Assembly: GCF_007744675.1 (NCBI RefSeq)
Contig: NZ_CP036269.1
Span: 3,637,546-3,701,545, forward strand
Length of the DNA stretch: 64,000 nucleotides
Source: Gimesia alba
GTDB lineage: Bacteria > Planctomycetota > Planctomycetia > Planctomycetales > Planctomycetaceae
Direction of reading: 5' to 3'
Under the pieces are notes generated by a model, which was given only the letters and a program-made list of their open reading frames with translations, was not told the origin of the DNA and ran no database searches. Every line of letters starts with the position of its first letter. The stretch's first letter is position 1. The position numbers and the translations under genes were made by a program. Shown piece by piece: positions 25,660 through 35,200 of this stretch.

Positions 25660-26994
25660 TCAAGTGGAATGGGACTTGAGAACCGCTTGTTTCACAGTTT
25701 GCATGGTTCGTTTCTGGCGTTGCTGAATCGATTGCATGACCGATTTCAGCTTGGCGCGCGATTGTTCAGGATTGCCTGCGACAGCCATCACACGGTCAGC
25801 AATTTGTTGTTGATTGACCTCATCAATTTCAAAGGTCCAGTCTTTGAGCCCGATATCGTACCACATTTGTCCTTTGATGGTATCGGTCGGTTGGCGGACA
25901 TAAAGTCCGGGCGTGCCAAATGCGCAGGCGATGATGGGAGAATGACACTCCATGCTGACGACGGCAGCGGCATCGCGATACAGGGAGCCTGCTTCGTCGG
26001 GCAGCCAATAATCGGCATGAGCCACCACCTGCGGTTTGACGTCTGCGGGAAGTGGATCGATCACCAGGGGCTGAATGATTTCAGTCTGATAGGTCATTTC
26101 CGGACAGACGACCGCTTTTTTCCCGGTGGTTCGAACCCATTTGATAATGGCGGCTCTCAGTTTTGCGTGATCGATTTCCTTATATTGTTCATTCACCGAT
26201 TCAACTTCCTGGATTTTCTCCTTGGACCAGCGGATTCCTTTGTGGATTTTATGATACGGAGTAAATCTCAGCCGGGGGACGGCACAGAGGTAGCTCCCTG
26301 TTTCCAGCTGGTGTTGCTGTTGAAACTTCGTTGCTTTGGCGTCGTCGGTTAAATCAATGGCAAACGTGGCATCGGGAGCGAAATCCTGATGCGCGGAGGT
26401 GACCTTGGCGTCTTTGAGATTTTTGAGGGAATGGGTTTCCCGTGTGAAGATAAAATCGGCTCCGGAGAGCAGTTCGTGTAATTCCGGATTGATGTTGGAG
26501 ACGGTCACACCATAAATGCCGTAAGGTTTGCCGGTCGATTGTTTCCAGAAAGCCAGTTCTCTGCGGGAAACAACACTGGGGCCGGAGCCATGCAGAAAGA
26601 AATCTGCTTGTTGGAACGCTTGTTCAAGGTCCTGAGAATCCAATTTGCCATCTCGTCGGAGTCTGCCTTTGACGATTTTCAGATCGGGAAATCGTTTTTG
26701 CAACATTGGCTCCACTCCCCGGTCGACACTGTTCGGCCAGAGAATGATCTGGAATTCCGGAGCATAGACTTCGAGTAGTTTCAAAATTCCGGGCGAGTGG
26801 CCGATATCACCAATATTGACCGTCTGCCAGCCGGAACGGAGCAAAAGTGTGGGCCGATCTCCTGATTTTGTTGTCGAGTGAGAGAACGCCTGTTGTTGCA
26901 GCATGCTGCTATGGAATAGTCCGGCGATGCCCAGAGATTGGCAAGCCGCCTGTTTAAGCCAGGTGCGCCGAGTCGTGTTTTGTTGTTGATTCAT
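25660..26994 (-). CDS. Polysaccharide pyruvyl transferase family protein with Tat-like leader
   Basis: Protein of 444 residues with a twin-arginine-type leader (TTRRTWLKQAACQSLGIAGLF), which is odd because pyruvyl transferases normally act in the cytoplasm on lipid-linked sugars using phosphoenolpyruvate. The body resembles the PS_pyruv_trans domain: NIGDIGHSPGIL near residue 60, FFLHGSGPSVVSRRELAFW near 140, GIYGVTVS, DFIFTRETHSL, FAPDATFAID, and late VVSMECHSPIIACAFGTPGLYV. It converges with the SDR gene (13-base gap) and is divergent from folB. A role in modifying an envelope polysaccharide is inferred. The exported location suggests a changed function. Confidence 0.78.
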   Translation of the reverse strand: MNQQQNTTRRTWLKQAACQSLGIAGLFHSSMLQQQAFSHSTTKSGDRPTLLLRSGWQTVNIGDIGHSPGILKLLEVYAPEFQIILWPNSVDRGVEPMLQKRFPDLKIVKGRLRRDGKLDSQDLEQAFQQADFFLHGSGPSVVSRRELAFWKQSTGKPYGIYGVTVSNINPELHELLSGADFIFTRETHSLKNLKDAKVTSAHQDFAPDATFAIDLTDDAKATKFQQQHQLETGSYLCAVPRLRFTPYHKIHKGIRWSKEKIQEVESVNEQYKEIDHAKLRAAIIKWVRTTGKKAVVCPEMTYQTEIIQPLVIDPLPADVKPQVVAHADYWLPDEAGSLYRDAAAVVSMECHSPIIACAFGTPGLYVRQPTDTIKGQMWYDIGLKDWTFEIDEVNQQQIADRVMAVAGNPEQSRAKLKSVMQSIQQRQKRTMQTVKQAVLKSHST

Positions 26995-27164
26995 TATTCT
27001 GTCTGCTCCCAGCCCGATCCTGTTTTAAAAAGAAATCACTCATTTCCACCGATAAGATGAGTCTTCTAATCTGTGCAATCGGGCAAACTCATACTATAGT
27101 GCTTTTAGCTATTGTAACCTTTATTCAACCCACGTCTGCTCTATATTAAACCTCTCTTACAAAT

Positions 27165-27536
27165 ATGTCTGATCAAATCCATATTTCCGATTTACTGCTA
27201 CGCACCATCATTGGCATTAATGAGGAAGAAAGAAATAAGCGGCAGGACGTACTCATTAATCTGACGATGCAGGTTGATTTGAAGGCTGCAGGCCGTTCAG
27301 ACGAAATTAGTGATGCCGTGAATTATCGCACCATCACGAAAGAGATCATCGATCTGGTTGAAAATTCACAGTTTCAGCTGGTGGAAAAAATGGCAGATGA
27401 AGTGGCGAAAATCTGTCTGAAAGATGAGCGCGTACAGCAGACGACAATCAGGATTGAAAAGCCGGGTGCGTTACGCTTCGCGCGTTCGGTCGGGGTGACG
27501 GTTGAGAGGACGCGTGACGATTTTTCCGGAGTGTGA
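27165..27536 (+). CDS. folB: Dihydroneopterin aldolase
   Basis: Converts 7,8-dihydroneopterin to 6-hydroxymethyl-dihydropterin and glycolaldehyde in folate synthesis. At 123 residues it has the normal FolB length. Conserved features are GINEEERNKRQDV near the N-terminus with the active-site glutamate (Glu21 or Glu22), Tyr54 in VNYRT, and catalytic Lys99 in IEKPGALRFA. Cytoplasmic, normally an octamer. It begins 170 bases upstream-divergent from the pyruvyl-transferase-like gene. folK starts one base after the TGA stop, so the two are surely co-transcribed and probably translationally coupled. Confidence 0.95.
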   Translation: MSDQIHISDLLLRTIIGINEEERNKRQDVLINLTMQVDLKAAGRSDEISDAVNYRTITKEIIDLVENSQFQLVEKMADEVAKICLKDERVQQTTIRIEKPGALRFARSVGVTVERTRDDFSGV

Positions 27537-27537
27537 A

Positions 27538-28041
27538 ATGAATCAGGCGTTTCTGGCATTAGGCAGCAATATCAGTCCGGAAGAAAATTTACCTCAGGCT
27601 GTCCGGTTGTTGGAAGCATCGGGTCACATTTTGGGGCGGTCTTCCGTCTGGCAAAGCAAGCCTGTCGGGGATACCAATCAAGCTGATTTTTTGAACGCAG
27701 CAGTCCTTCTGGAAACAGAATTGGCGGCAGCAGAAATCTGCCTGGAAGTGATTCCCCAGATTGAACGCGACCTGAATCGAGTGCGTGATCCACAGAATAA
27801 AAATGGGCCGCGAACGATTGATATTGATCTGGTGCTGTTTAATAGCGAACAGTTGAGTATTGAGCACCGCATAATACCGGACCCGGACATCCCGGAGCGT
27901 GTCTTTCTGGCGGTTCCACTTGCGGAACTGACTCCCCAGTTTTGTGTCCCTGGACTGGAAAGAGCTTTAGCGCACATTGCCGATGAACTACAGGCAAAGA
28001 ATGGCAGCCAGTTGATTCGACGCGATGACGTCGTACTTTAA
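27538..28041 (+). CDS. folK: 2-amino-4-hydroxy-6-hydroxymethyldihydropteridine diphosphokinase
   Basis: HPPK transfers pyrophosphate from ATP to 6-hydroxymethyl-dihydropterin, the step after FolB. The start is ATG at 27538, with GGAG at 27528-27531; the open frame extends further upstream but overlaps folB without support. The protein is 167 residues. It opens with AFLALGSNISPEENL and carries GPRTIDIDLVLF (90-101), with magnesium ligands Asp95 and Asp97. IIPDPDIPERVFLAVPLAEL is the usual C-terminal HPPK block. The 3' end overlaps the convergent small gene by four bases. Confidence 0.95.
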   Translation: MNQAFLALGSNISPEENLPQAVRLLEASGHILGRSSVWQSKPVGDTNQADFLNAAVLLETELAAAEICLEVIPQIERDLNRVRDPQNKNGPRTIDIDLVLFNSEQLSIEHRIIPDPDIPERVFLAVPLAELTPQFCVPGLERALAHIADELQAKNGSQLIRRDDVVL

Positions 28042-28319
28042 GAATCGGACAGCAGCAAAGCGTCGCCAGGCAGGCAGGCCATTTTAAAGAACAACCCCTG
28101 CTCTTCGCACTGAGATTTATAAGCCTCGGGCATTTTCTGTTCTGTTTCTTCATCCCATTCAAGAATGTAAGTGCGCTCGGCGACCTTCTTGCCGCGGACT
28201 TCGACCACCATTCCTGTCCAGCCTTCACAGCAGATTTCGGGAAATTCTGGAACGCAGACTCCTTCTTTTACCCGAATATTTGAGCCTGCTTTGATAGTTG
28301 AAGAAGCCTTTTTACCCAT
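28038..28319 (-). CDS. Conserved-looking small hypothetical protein
   Basis: No family recognised. The protein has 93 residues with no signal peptide. It is basic at the start (MGKKASSTIKAG), then has a strand-rich segment resembling a small SH3-like barrel (SNIRVKEGVCVPEFPEICCEGWTG, then MVVEVRG and YILEWDEET). The C-terminal half is acidic and amphipathic and ends PGDALLLSDS. Four cysteines are present, two adjacent. Its stop overlaps the folK stop region by four bases in convergent orientation. A clean frame with protein-like composition supports coding. Confidence 0.62.
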   Translation of the reverse strand: MGKKASSTIKAGSNIRVKEGVCVPEFPEICCEGWTGMVVEVRGKKVAERTYILEWDEETEQKMPEAYKSQCEEQGLFFKMACLPGDALLLSDS

Positions 28320-28728
28320 AATTTATTCTACCAAAACATATTTTATTTTTATTTTTGAGAAGCAACCAATTGGTCCGTCAGTCGACAGTGTATCGCCAAA
28401 GCAGCATGAATTTCAATTGAAGCAGGCGGAGAACCCTCTTTCCGATACAAGAAATTAACAATTTTTCCGGGATCGTCTGCCAGATGATGCTTTTTCGCCA
28501 CATGTCTGGTGAGGAGCGATGGAACTGTTTTACATCCTGTAGTGGTAGTACAACATGGGATGATTTCCTTTTTTTTGCAGAAAAAAAACAGCACCTACCC
28601 ATTCCTGAGCTATTGTTTTAATGGATAAAACCCTCCCCTCTTGAAAACGTTCTCCCAGCACTCTGCAGGTTTGCAGAACAAAAATGACCAAGGAGGGACC
28701 GATAAATTTTATTTTCAAGAGGCATGCC
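28320..28728. other. Intergenic region upstream of the Tad genes
   Basis: About 400 bases without a convincing gene; the open frames on the minus strand here (28349-28602) have poor composition. It contains an AT hairpin (T run, GCAG, A run at about 28567-28590) and a small inverted repeat, TCTGCA-GGTT-TGCAGA, at 28662-28677, just ahead of the Tad gene. It may hold the promoter and leader for the Tad group. Confidence 0.4.
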
Positions 28729-29256
28729 ATGTTTACGCGGCGAAGCCGACAGGCATTGAATCAGAAATCTCAATCAAAACGTTCCGGGGCCACCCTGGTG
28801 GAACTGGCATTTGTGACCCCCGTCTTCCTGGTGTTTGTGTACGCCATTTTTGAATTCGGCTACGCCTACATGGTGTCAAATATCATTCAGGAAGCGACGC
28901 AGGAGGGTGCCAAACTCGGGCGTTGTGAGGAAGTCACGACCGCGCAGGTGCAGGACAAAGTCAAACGGATGCTGGATACGGTTTTCGATTCGGATTTAGC
29001 GACAGTGATGGTGAAAAACGCCAGTTCGTTTGATACACCCGGCACCGATGTCGAACAGATCAATTACTCGACTCTGCCTGATATTGAATTAGCCAACGCT
29101 GATAAAGCCCAGCTGTTTATTGTTCGTGTCGAAGTTCCTTACAAAGATGTTCGGCTACTGAGTTCATTTTTTGTTGATCCTGTGAAAGCAGCTGAGGCTG
29201 CGGCGAAAGAGGATAGCATGATCTTGTCCGGGCACACTGTCAGACGTCACGAATAA
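28729..29256 (+). CDS. TadE-like pilus assembly / pseudopilin protein
   Basis: TadE-type protein with a basic leader, then RSGATLVELAFVTPVFLVFVYAIFEFGYAYM: a hydrophobic helix with the Glu of type IVb pseudopilins, about residues 22-50 from the chosen start. The rest is extracytoplasmic. I chose ATG at 28729 (AAGAGG upstream) over the in-frame ATG at 28684, which would add 15 residues before the leader. Such proteins are minor pilins of the tight-adherence (Flp) system. Two related genes follow in the same direction. Confidence 0.82.
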   Translation: MFTRRSRQALNQKSQSKRSGATLVELAFVTPVFLVFVYAIFEFGYAYMVSNIIQEATQEGAKLGRCEEVTTAQVQDKVKRMLDTVFDSDLATVMVKNASSFDTPGTDVEQINYSTLPDIELANADKAQLFIVRVEVPYKDVRLLSSFFVDPVKAAEAAAKEDSMILSGHTVRRHE

Positions 29257-29298
29257 ACAGCAGAAATAAATCAATTCATTGTTTGCAGGAGTAAACTC

Positions 29299-29871
29299 AT
29301 GCGTGTAATTCAAAACAAAAGACCGAATTCAGGAAAGGCGATTGCAAGCCGCAGAGGTGTGGCTGCTGTCGAATTTGCCTTGGTGGCACCAGTCTTCCTG
29401 GCGTTAATTCTGGGAATGGTTGCCGTCCGCAAGGCTGTGCACACTTCGACAATCATGGATGCGGCACTGGCTCAATCGGGGCGACTGGCTTCGATGGATG
29501 CCGACTTGAATTTGCCTTCCGGAATGACATTGAATGACAAAATTATTCTTGATGTCCGTAATTTTCTGCGCGCATCCGGGATTGAAAATGATGAAACCAA
29601 CCTGACGATTACCATTACTCATGCGGATGACGCACAAGGGGTTCCCCTGGATCCGATGCCGAATCCTCCCAGTGATGGAGCTGAGTTTGATTTGAGTAAT
29701 CCAGATAATCGCAATCGGTTATTCCGGATTGGGATTGAAATACCCGATGGAGCAACCAGTACGAAACTCACCGATATTATGAATCTGGAAGGATCAATGG
29801 CCAAACCGATGAGTGGCGATCCTGTCTGGGATTTAATTTTGAATAACGGAACGACAAAGATCGTCAACTAG
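29299..29871 (+). CDS. TadE/TadF-like pilus assembly protein
   Basis: 190-residue pseudopilin-like protein. A basic leader (RPNSGKAIASRRG) precedes VAAVEFALVAPVFLALILGMVAVRKAVH, with the Glu near the start of the hydrophobic helix as in TadE/TadF. The extracytoplasmic part is about 140 residues, polar with many Asp/Asn. The ATG has CAGGAG ahead of it. It lies 42 bases after the preceding TadE-like gene and 60 bases before the VWA-containing TadG-like gene, so the three probably form one operon. Confidence 0.8.
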   Translation: MRVIQNKRPNSGKAIASRRGVAAVEFALVAPVFLALILGMVAVRKAVHTSTIMDAALAQSGRLASMDADLNLPSGMTLNDKIILDVRNFLRASGIENDETNLTITITHADDAQGVPLDPMPNPPSDGAEFDLSNPDNRNRLFRIGIEIPDGATSTKLTDIMNLEGSMAKPMSGDPVWDLILNNGTTKIVN

Positions 29872-29931
29872 GAACACACATATTTTTTATGAGTATGATG
29901 CTCAGTTTTCTGGGGAGCACGAGGGGGAAAC

Positions 29932-31728
29932 ATGAAACAGTTACCAATGACTAAAAAAGAAAAAATGGACCTGCCGGGCGATCAAAATCGCCGCGGTGCG
30001 TTCATGGTCATGGCGGTACCATTTCTGATTGCGACCATGGGGTTCATGGCGTTCGGAATTGATATTGCTGTGATTACGATGACCAAGACCAGAATGCGAA
30101 ATGCGGTTGAAGCCGCTGCTCTGGCTGCGGCACAGCAGATCACCGATGCTGTGCAGTCTACCGCGAATGACATTCAACAGGGACAAGATGTTGGAAACGC
30201 GGTGCAGGATGCAAACTCCATTGCCGTGGATGCCGCCAAAGCGATGGCGGAAAAAGTGGCTCGTTTAAACGGGGTGTATGTTGATCCGGAAACCGATGTC
30301 AAATTCGGAAAGCGGTATCAGGATGCCTCCGGGACGTATCACATGGTCTGGGGTGAAACAGCGAAACCGTATAATGTGGTGAAGGTCATCGCTCGACGAG
30401 ATAATCCAGCAGAAGGCCAGCAGGATTCCAAACTGCAACTGTTCTTCGCCGGCTTCATGAGCGACAAGACAGCTGCTGTCACAACATCAGCGATTGCCTT
30501 CATTGAAGCACGTGATATTGTACTGGTACTCGACTATTCGGGTTCCATGAGCTACGACAGTGAGTTCGGTGCCATGTCGTCATACAGCATGGGCAAACCA
30601 GCTGTTGAGAGCAACCTGGATGATATCTGGAATACGCTCGTTGCATCGGGTGCGACTTACTCTGATACGGGCAAATTGAAATTTCCCGCATCGGGTTATG
30701 GGCTGATCAATTCTGCTGAGGGAACTTATCTCAGTTCGTATGATGATGAGTACATCTTCAACTCTCTGGGGTTGGGTGATGTTGATTCCAGTGGAAACCT
30801 GAAGTATCCGTTCCCACAGGAAGGGAAGGATTACTATGGAAACTTAAACGGCCAGCCAACTGGTTACACAAACAAAAGTTTGTGGAAGAACTACATCAAA
30901 TGGGTTCGGACGAATAGTACCGTCAACAATTATGGTTACCGTAAGAAATACGGTTACCGTACTTTAATGGGCTATCTGGTTGGAAAACGCAAGAAAAATA
31001 ATCAGTCTGAAGATTTATGGCGGGCTCCAATTTATCCGTTCCATGCGATGAAAGAAGGCGTGACCTTATTCACGGACTTCCTCGATGGATTGCAGTTCGG
31101 CGACTATATCGGACTCGTAACGTATGATGATTCATCACGCGTGGAATCGGTTCTGAATGATGACGGCGTCCTGGATACCGTTGATCTGGGGGACGAACTG
31201 ATTACGAATCGTTATGCCGATATCGATACGATCCAGAGACACAAACAGGCATCACACTATGCTCCCTACACCGGTATGGGTTACGGGATTCGTGATGCAA
31301 AAGAGTTGTTAGAGTCTCATGGTCGTGCTGGTGCCCGTCCGACGATTCTGGTAATGACAGACGGGAACGCAAACCGTTCTCCCTCTGACTGGTCACTTCC
31401 CGGAAGTTGGAACTGGGATGAAGTCACCGATTTCGATGGAGATGGTCAAGCAGACTATGCGACCAGCAGTCGCGATAAACAGTATGCGTTCTGGCAGGCA
31501 GTCGAAGCTGCCAACCTGGGCTATACCGTGCATACGATGACTGTGGGTGCGGGAGCTGACCGAAATCTGATGCAGGCGATTGCCAAAGCTTGCAACGGAA
31601 TTTGGATTGACGCCCCCGGTGGTGCCACGATCGAGGATATGCAGGCACAGTTGCTGGTTGCCTTTGGTAAAATCGCAGCCAATGTGCCACCTGCAAAATT
31701 GCTGGCAGATCCTGAGAGTGATTTCTAA
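29932..31728 (+). CDS. TadG-like pilus assembly protein with VWA domain
   Basis: 598 residues. The N-terminus carries the Tad helix (RRGAFMVMAVPFLIATMGFMAFGIDIAVI) followed by a TadG-type region (AVEAAALAAAQQI). A von Willebrand factor A domain starts near 195 with MIDAS motif DYSGSMS (Asp201), and its later DGN motif is in LVMTDGNANRSP. The VWA domain is split by an insert of about 170 residues rich in Tyr/Gly/Asn, including YGYRKKYGYRTLMGY. The C-terminus (YTVHTMTVGAGADRNLMQAIAKAC) completes the fold. It is likely a surface-exposed, metal-dependent adhesion module anchored by the Tad helix. A strong terminator follows. Confidence 0.86.
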   Translation: MKQLPMTKKEKMDLPGDQNRRGAFMVMAVPFLIATMGFMAFGIDIAVITMTKTRMRNAVEAAALAAAQQITDAVQSTANDIQQGQDVGNAVQDANSIAVDAAKAMAEKVARLNGVYVDPETDVKFGKRYQDASGTYHMVWGETAKPYNVVKVIARRDNPAEGQQDSKLQLFFAGFMSDKTAAVTTSAIAFIEARDIVLVLDYSGSMSYDSEFGAMSSYSMGKPAVESNLDDIWNTLVASGATYSDTGKLKFPASGYGLINSAEGTYLSSYDDEYIFNSLGLGDVDSSGNLKYPFPQEGKDYYGNLNGQPTGYTNKSLWKNYIKWVRTNSTVNNYGYRKKYGYRTLMGYLVGKRKKNNQSEDLWRAPIYPFHAMKEGVTLFTDFLDGLQFGDYIGLVTYDDSSRVESVLNDDGVLDTVDLGDELITNRYADIDTIQRHKQASHYAPYTGMGYGIRDAKELLESHGRAGARPTILVMTDGNANRSPSDWSLPGSWNWDEVTDFDGDGQADYATSSRDKQYAFWQAVEAANLGYTVHTMTVGAGADRNLMQAIAKACNGIWIDAPGGATIEDMQAQLLVAFGKIAANVPPAKLLADPESDF

Positions 31729-32241
31729 AGCAAACGAATTTGTATAGATTCGTGCCTGCTTGGGTTGATTTTCTACCTGAGTGAGAGAGGTGACTGGAAA
31801 CAGTCACCTCTTTTATTTTTAAATAGCCGCTTTCGGTAATGTTGTTAACTAATCGGACACTCTTCGGTCAGATCTGGTGATTGAAGTCGCCGTGCTATGG
31901 GAACCGAGTCAGACTTAAACCAAAACGGGTCTGCTCTATCCTGGTGATTTCATTTAAATAAGCGATAAAAATTCAAAAAAATGAGGAAAAAGTAGAATTT
32001 TTCATCGACGAAGAATTACGATATATTCATAATAAGACATATATCATTGCAATAGAGAATTTAAGTTCCTGGCCGAAGTCGGTCTACTATAAACTTATCC
32101 TTCCACTACTCTCACCCGGATTGATTTCTTGCTCTCCACCCAGAGCCCTCTCAGAATCAGTCAGGGGCAATGAGAAGAGATTGCCTCTTTTCATCACCAG
32201 AGTTATTTTAACTTAGGTTTGCCAAAAGGGGGTTGAGGTTC
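31729..32241. other. Intergenic region between the Tad and WD40/DUF1549 genes
   Basis: 513 bases. The first part carries the Tad terminator (31784-31820). After that I see only AT-rich sequence (about 31960-32060) and no gene. A weak promoter-like pair, TTAAGT / TACTAT with 18 bases between (32061-32090), could serve the long gene that starts at 32242. Confidence 0.4.
31784..31820 (+). terminator. Strong rho-independent terminator after the Tad operon
   Basis: An 11-pair stem, AGAGGTGACTG (31786-31796) with CAGTCACCTCT (31801-31811), is closed by a GAAA tetraloop and followed by TTTTATTTTT. It is extended outward by AG/TT pairs. Confidence 0.93.
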
Positions 32242-35200
32242 ATGTCCTTCGACAAGTTCCGTACATTTGCTTTCTACGCGTCTGTTTTCTGCGCTTTCTC
32301 CTGCTCTAATCTGTTTGCTGCGAATCCACCTGCGGCGAAAACGAAAGTCAGTTTTTATCAGCAGGTTCGTCCCATACTTCAGGCCCAGTGTGCCGGCTGC
32401 CATCATCCGCGGAATCCGGAAGGGAGCTATGTCGTCACAGAGTTTTCGCACTTACTCAAAGGGGGCGAAAGTGAAACGAAGGCCATCATTCCCGGTCAGC
32501 CAGACAAGAGTTATCTGGTCGAGCTGATCACGCCTGACGGTAACGAAGCAGAAATGCCGAAAGCGAAAGCGCCGCTCTCACAAGATCAAATCACTTTGAT
32601 TCGAACCTGGATTCAACAGGGAGCGATTAATGATTCTCCCCAGAAAGTCGAATATCGCTTTAACAAAGAGAACCCACCGACCTACTCTGCCCCGCCGGTA
32701 ATTACTTCGTTGACGTATTCTCCCGATGGAAAATTACTGGCAGTGGCCGGCTTCCATGAAGTGTTGCTGCACGCCGCCGAGGGCAACAAGCTGGTAGGAC
32801 GCTTGATTGGAAAATCGCAGCGGATTGAATCGGTTCAGTTTTCACCAGATGGGAAATATCTGGCGGTGACCGGCGGAACACCGGCTGAGCGTGGCGAGAT
32901 CCAGATCTGGGATGTGGCCAAACAGACCTTGAAGAAATCCATTCCTCTGACTTACGACACCCTGTACGGGGCCAGTTGGTCACCTGATGGGAAACTGCTG
33001 GCCTTTGGTTGTGCTGACAATACCGTCCGCGCGATTGAAGTCGAAACCGGCAAAGAAGTCTTTTATCAGAACGCACACTATGACTGGGTGCTGGATACGA
33101 TCTTCTCCACCGATGGGAGCCATATTATCTCAGTCAGCCGTGACCGGACTACGAAACTGGCCGAGCTGAAAACGCAGCGATTCATTGACAATATTACATC
33201 GATCACCCCGAAAGCATTAACTGGAGGACTGGCGGCGATCGATCGGCATCCGACGCAAGACACGATTCTGGTTGGCGGGGCCGATGGTGTGCCGAAACTC
33301 TATCAGGTCTTTCGGCAATCCAAGCGGGTGATTGGCGATGATGCGAATCTTGTGCGCAGCTTCCCTGCTCTCAAAGGTCGTATCTTTGGTGTGGATATTC
33401 ACCCCCAAGGCAAGCAACTAGTTGCTGTCAGCAGCTTAAATCATACTGGCGAGTTAAAGGTCTTTTCGTTTGATATCGGTAAGAAAATTCCCGATGATCT
33501 GGTGAACATTCTGAATAAACGCGTAGCTTCACGAAGTGCAGAAGAGAAAAAACTAATCGCAGAGAGCCGGACTAAGTCCGTCAAGCTGGTGAGTGAAGTC
33601 AAAATTCCGGAGACCGGTCTGTATACGGTCTGTTATCATCCCCAAGGGGATGTGATTGCAACCGCGGGCCAGGATGGGCAGGTTCGATTGTATGAATCTC
33701 AAACAGGGAAACTGAAAAAAGCATTTGTGCCCGTTCCTCTACAGACAGACCAGCCAGAACTGGCAGGCAAAAAAGGTGCGGCACCCCAATCGAAGCTGGT
33801 GCTGGTCGACGTCAATCAGCAGAAGCTGCCGAAAGAGGAGTTTTCGAATTCCGATCCGCTGGTGAAGCTGGAAATCCAGCCTGCGGCAGCGACCATCGCA
33901 CAAAAATACGACACGGTCCAGTTTCTGGTGACGGGCCATACGAAATCCGGAGCCAAAACCGATCTCACACGCCTGGCAAAAGTGGTACTCAACAAACAAG
34001 ATCGTATTCATGTTTCTCCCACTGGTTTAGTACGGGCATTGCAGCCAGGAACAACTGACGTGACCTTCAGTCTGCATGGCGTCAAGGCGACCGCCAAGAT
34101 TACCGTGGCGGAGTTTCCTGCAGATTACAGTCCTGATTACTGGCGGGATGTCGCGCCGGCATTTACGAAAATGGGTTGTAATTCCGGGCTATGCCATGGG
34201 GCTAACAAGGGGAAAGACGGATTTAAGCTCTCCCTGCGCGGGACCGATGATCTGTTTGACTTACGGGCCTTTACCGATGACCTCAAGTCCCGCCGTGTCA
34301 ATCTGGCATCTCCCGAACAAAGTCTGATTTTACTAAAAGCGATTGCCGAAGTTCCTCATAAAGGAGGACAGGTCGCACTTGCCGGCGATGCGCATTATCA
34401 GATTGTCTCGTCCTGGATTAAAGATGGGACGCCATTGAAAAAAGATGCACCGCGCGTCGCCAGTATCAAAGTCACTCCTGAAAACCCGATTGTTCCCCAC
34501 GCCGGATTACTCCAGCAGTTCCGTGTGTTAGCTACATATGACAATGGCGAAGTTCGTGATGTGACTTCCGATTCATTTATTGATTGCAGCAATATCGAAA
34601 TTGCCAAAATGTATCATGGCGGGATTGCAGAAGTGCTCAGACGGGGTGAAGCACCACTGCTTGCCCGTTATCAGGGAAAGTATGCCGCGACGACGATCAC
34701 GGTGATGGGAGATCGTTCCGAGTTTGCCTGGAAGCAGCTTCCCGTTCATAATTACATCGATGAATTGGTTGATCAGAAACTGAAGAAGACCAAAACATTG
34801 CCTTCGGATTTGTGTACCGACGCCGAATTCATTCGACGGGTTTACATTGATTTAACCGGCCTGCCTCCCACCATTGATGACGTGAAAGCATTTTTGGCCG
34901 ACAAGCGGGAGTCAAAACTGAAACGGAATGAATTGATTGATCGTCTGCTGGGCAGCAAAGAATTTGTCGAACATTGGACAAATAAATGGGCAGACCTGTT
35001 GCAGGTCAATCGCAAGTACCTGGGGACTGAAGGGGCGAAACTCTTCCGGGACTGGATTCGTAAATCGGTCGCAGAGAATGTGCCTTACGACCAGTTTGCT
35101 TACCAGATTCTTTCCGCCAGTGGTTCGAATAAAGAGGTTCCCGCTGCATCGTACTTCAAGATTCATCGAACCCCTGAAGATACGATGGAAAACACGACGC

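Noticed and set aside
28349-28602. Two short minus-strand open frames in the gap before the Tad genes
   Set aside because: They overlap each other in different frames, show no signal, motif or Shine-Dalgarno, and sit in AT-rich intergenic DNA.
30907-30975. Possible tandem repeat inside the VWA gene
   Set aside because: Two near copies of GGTTACCGTAAGAAATACGG-like sequence encode a short Tyr/Gly/Lys repeat; too few copies to call a repeat array.
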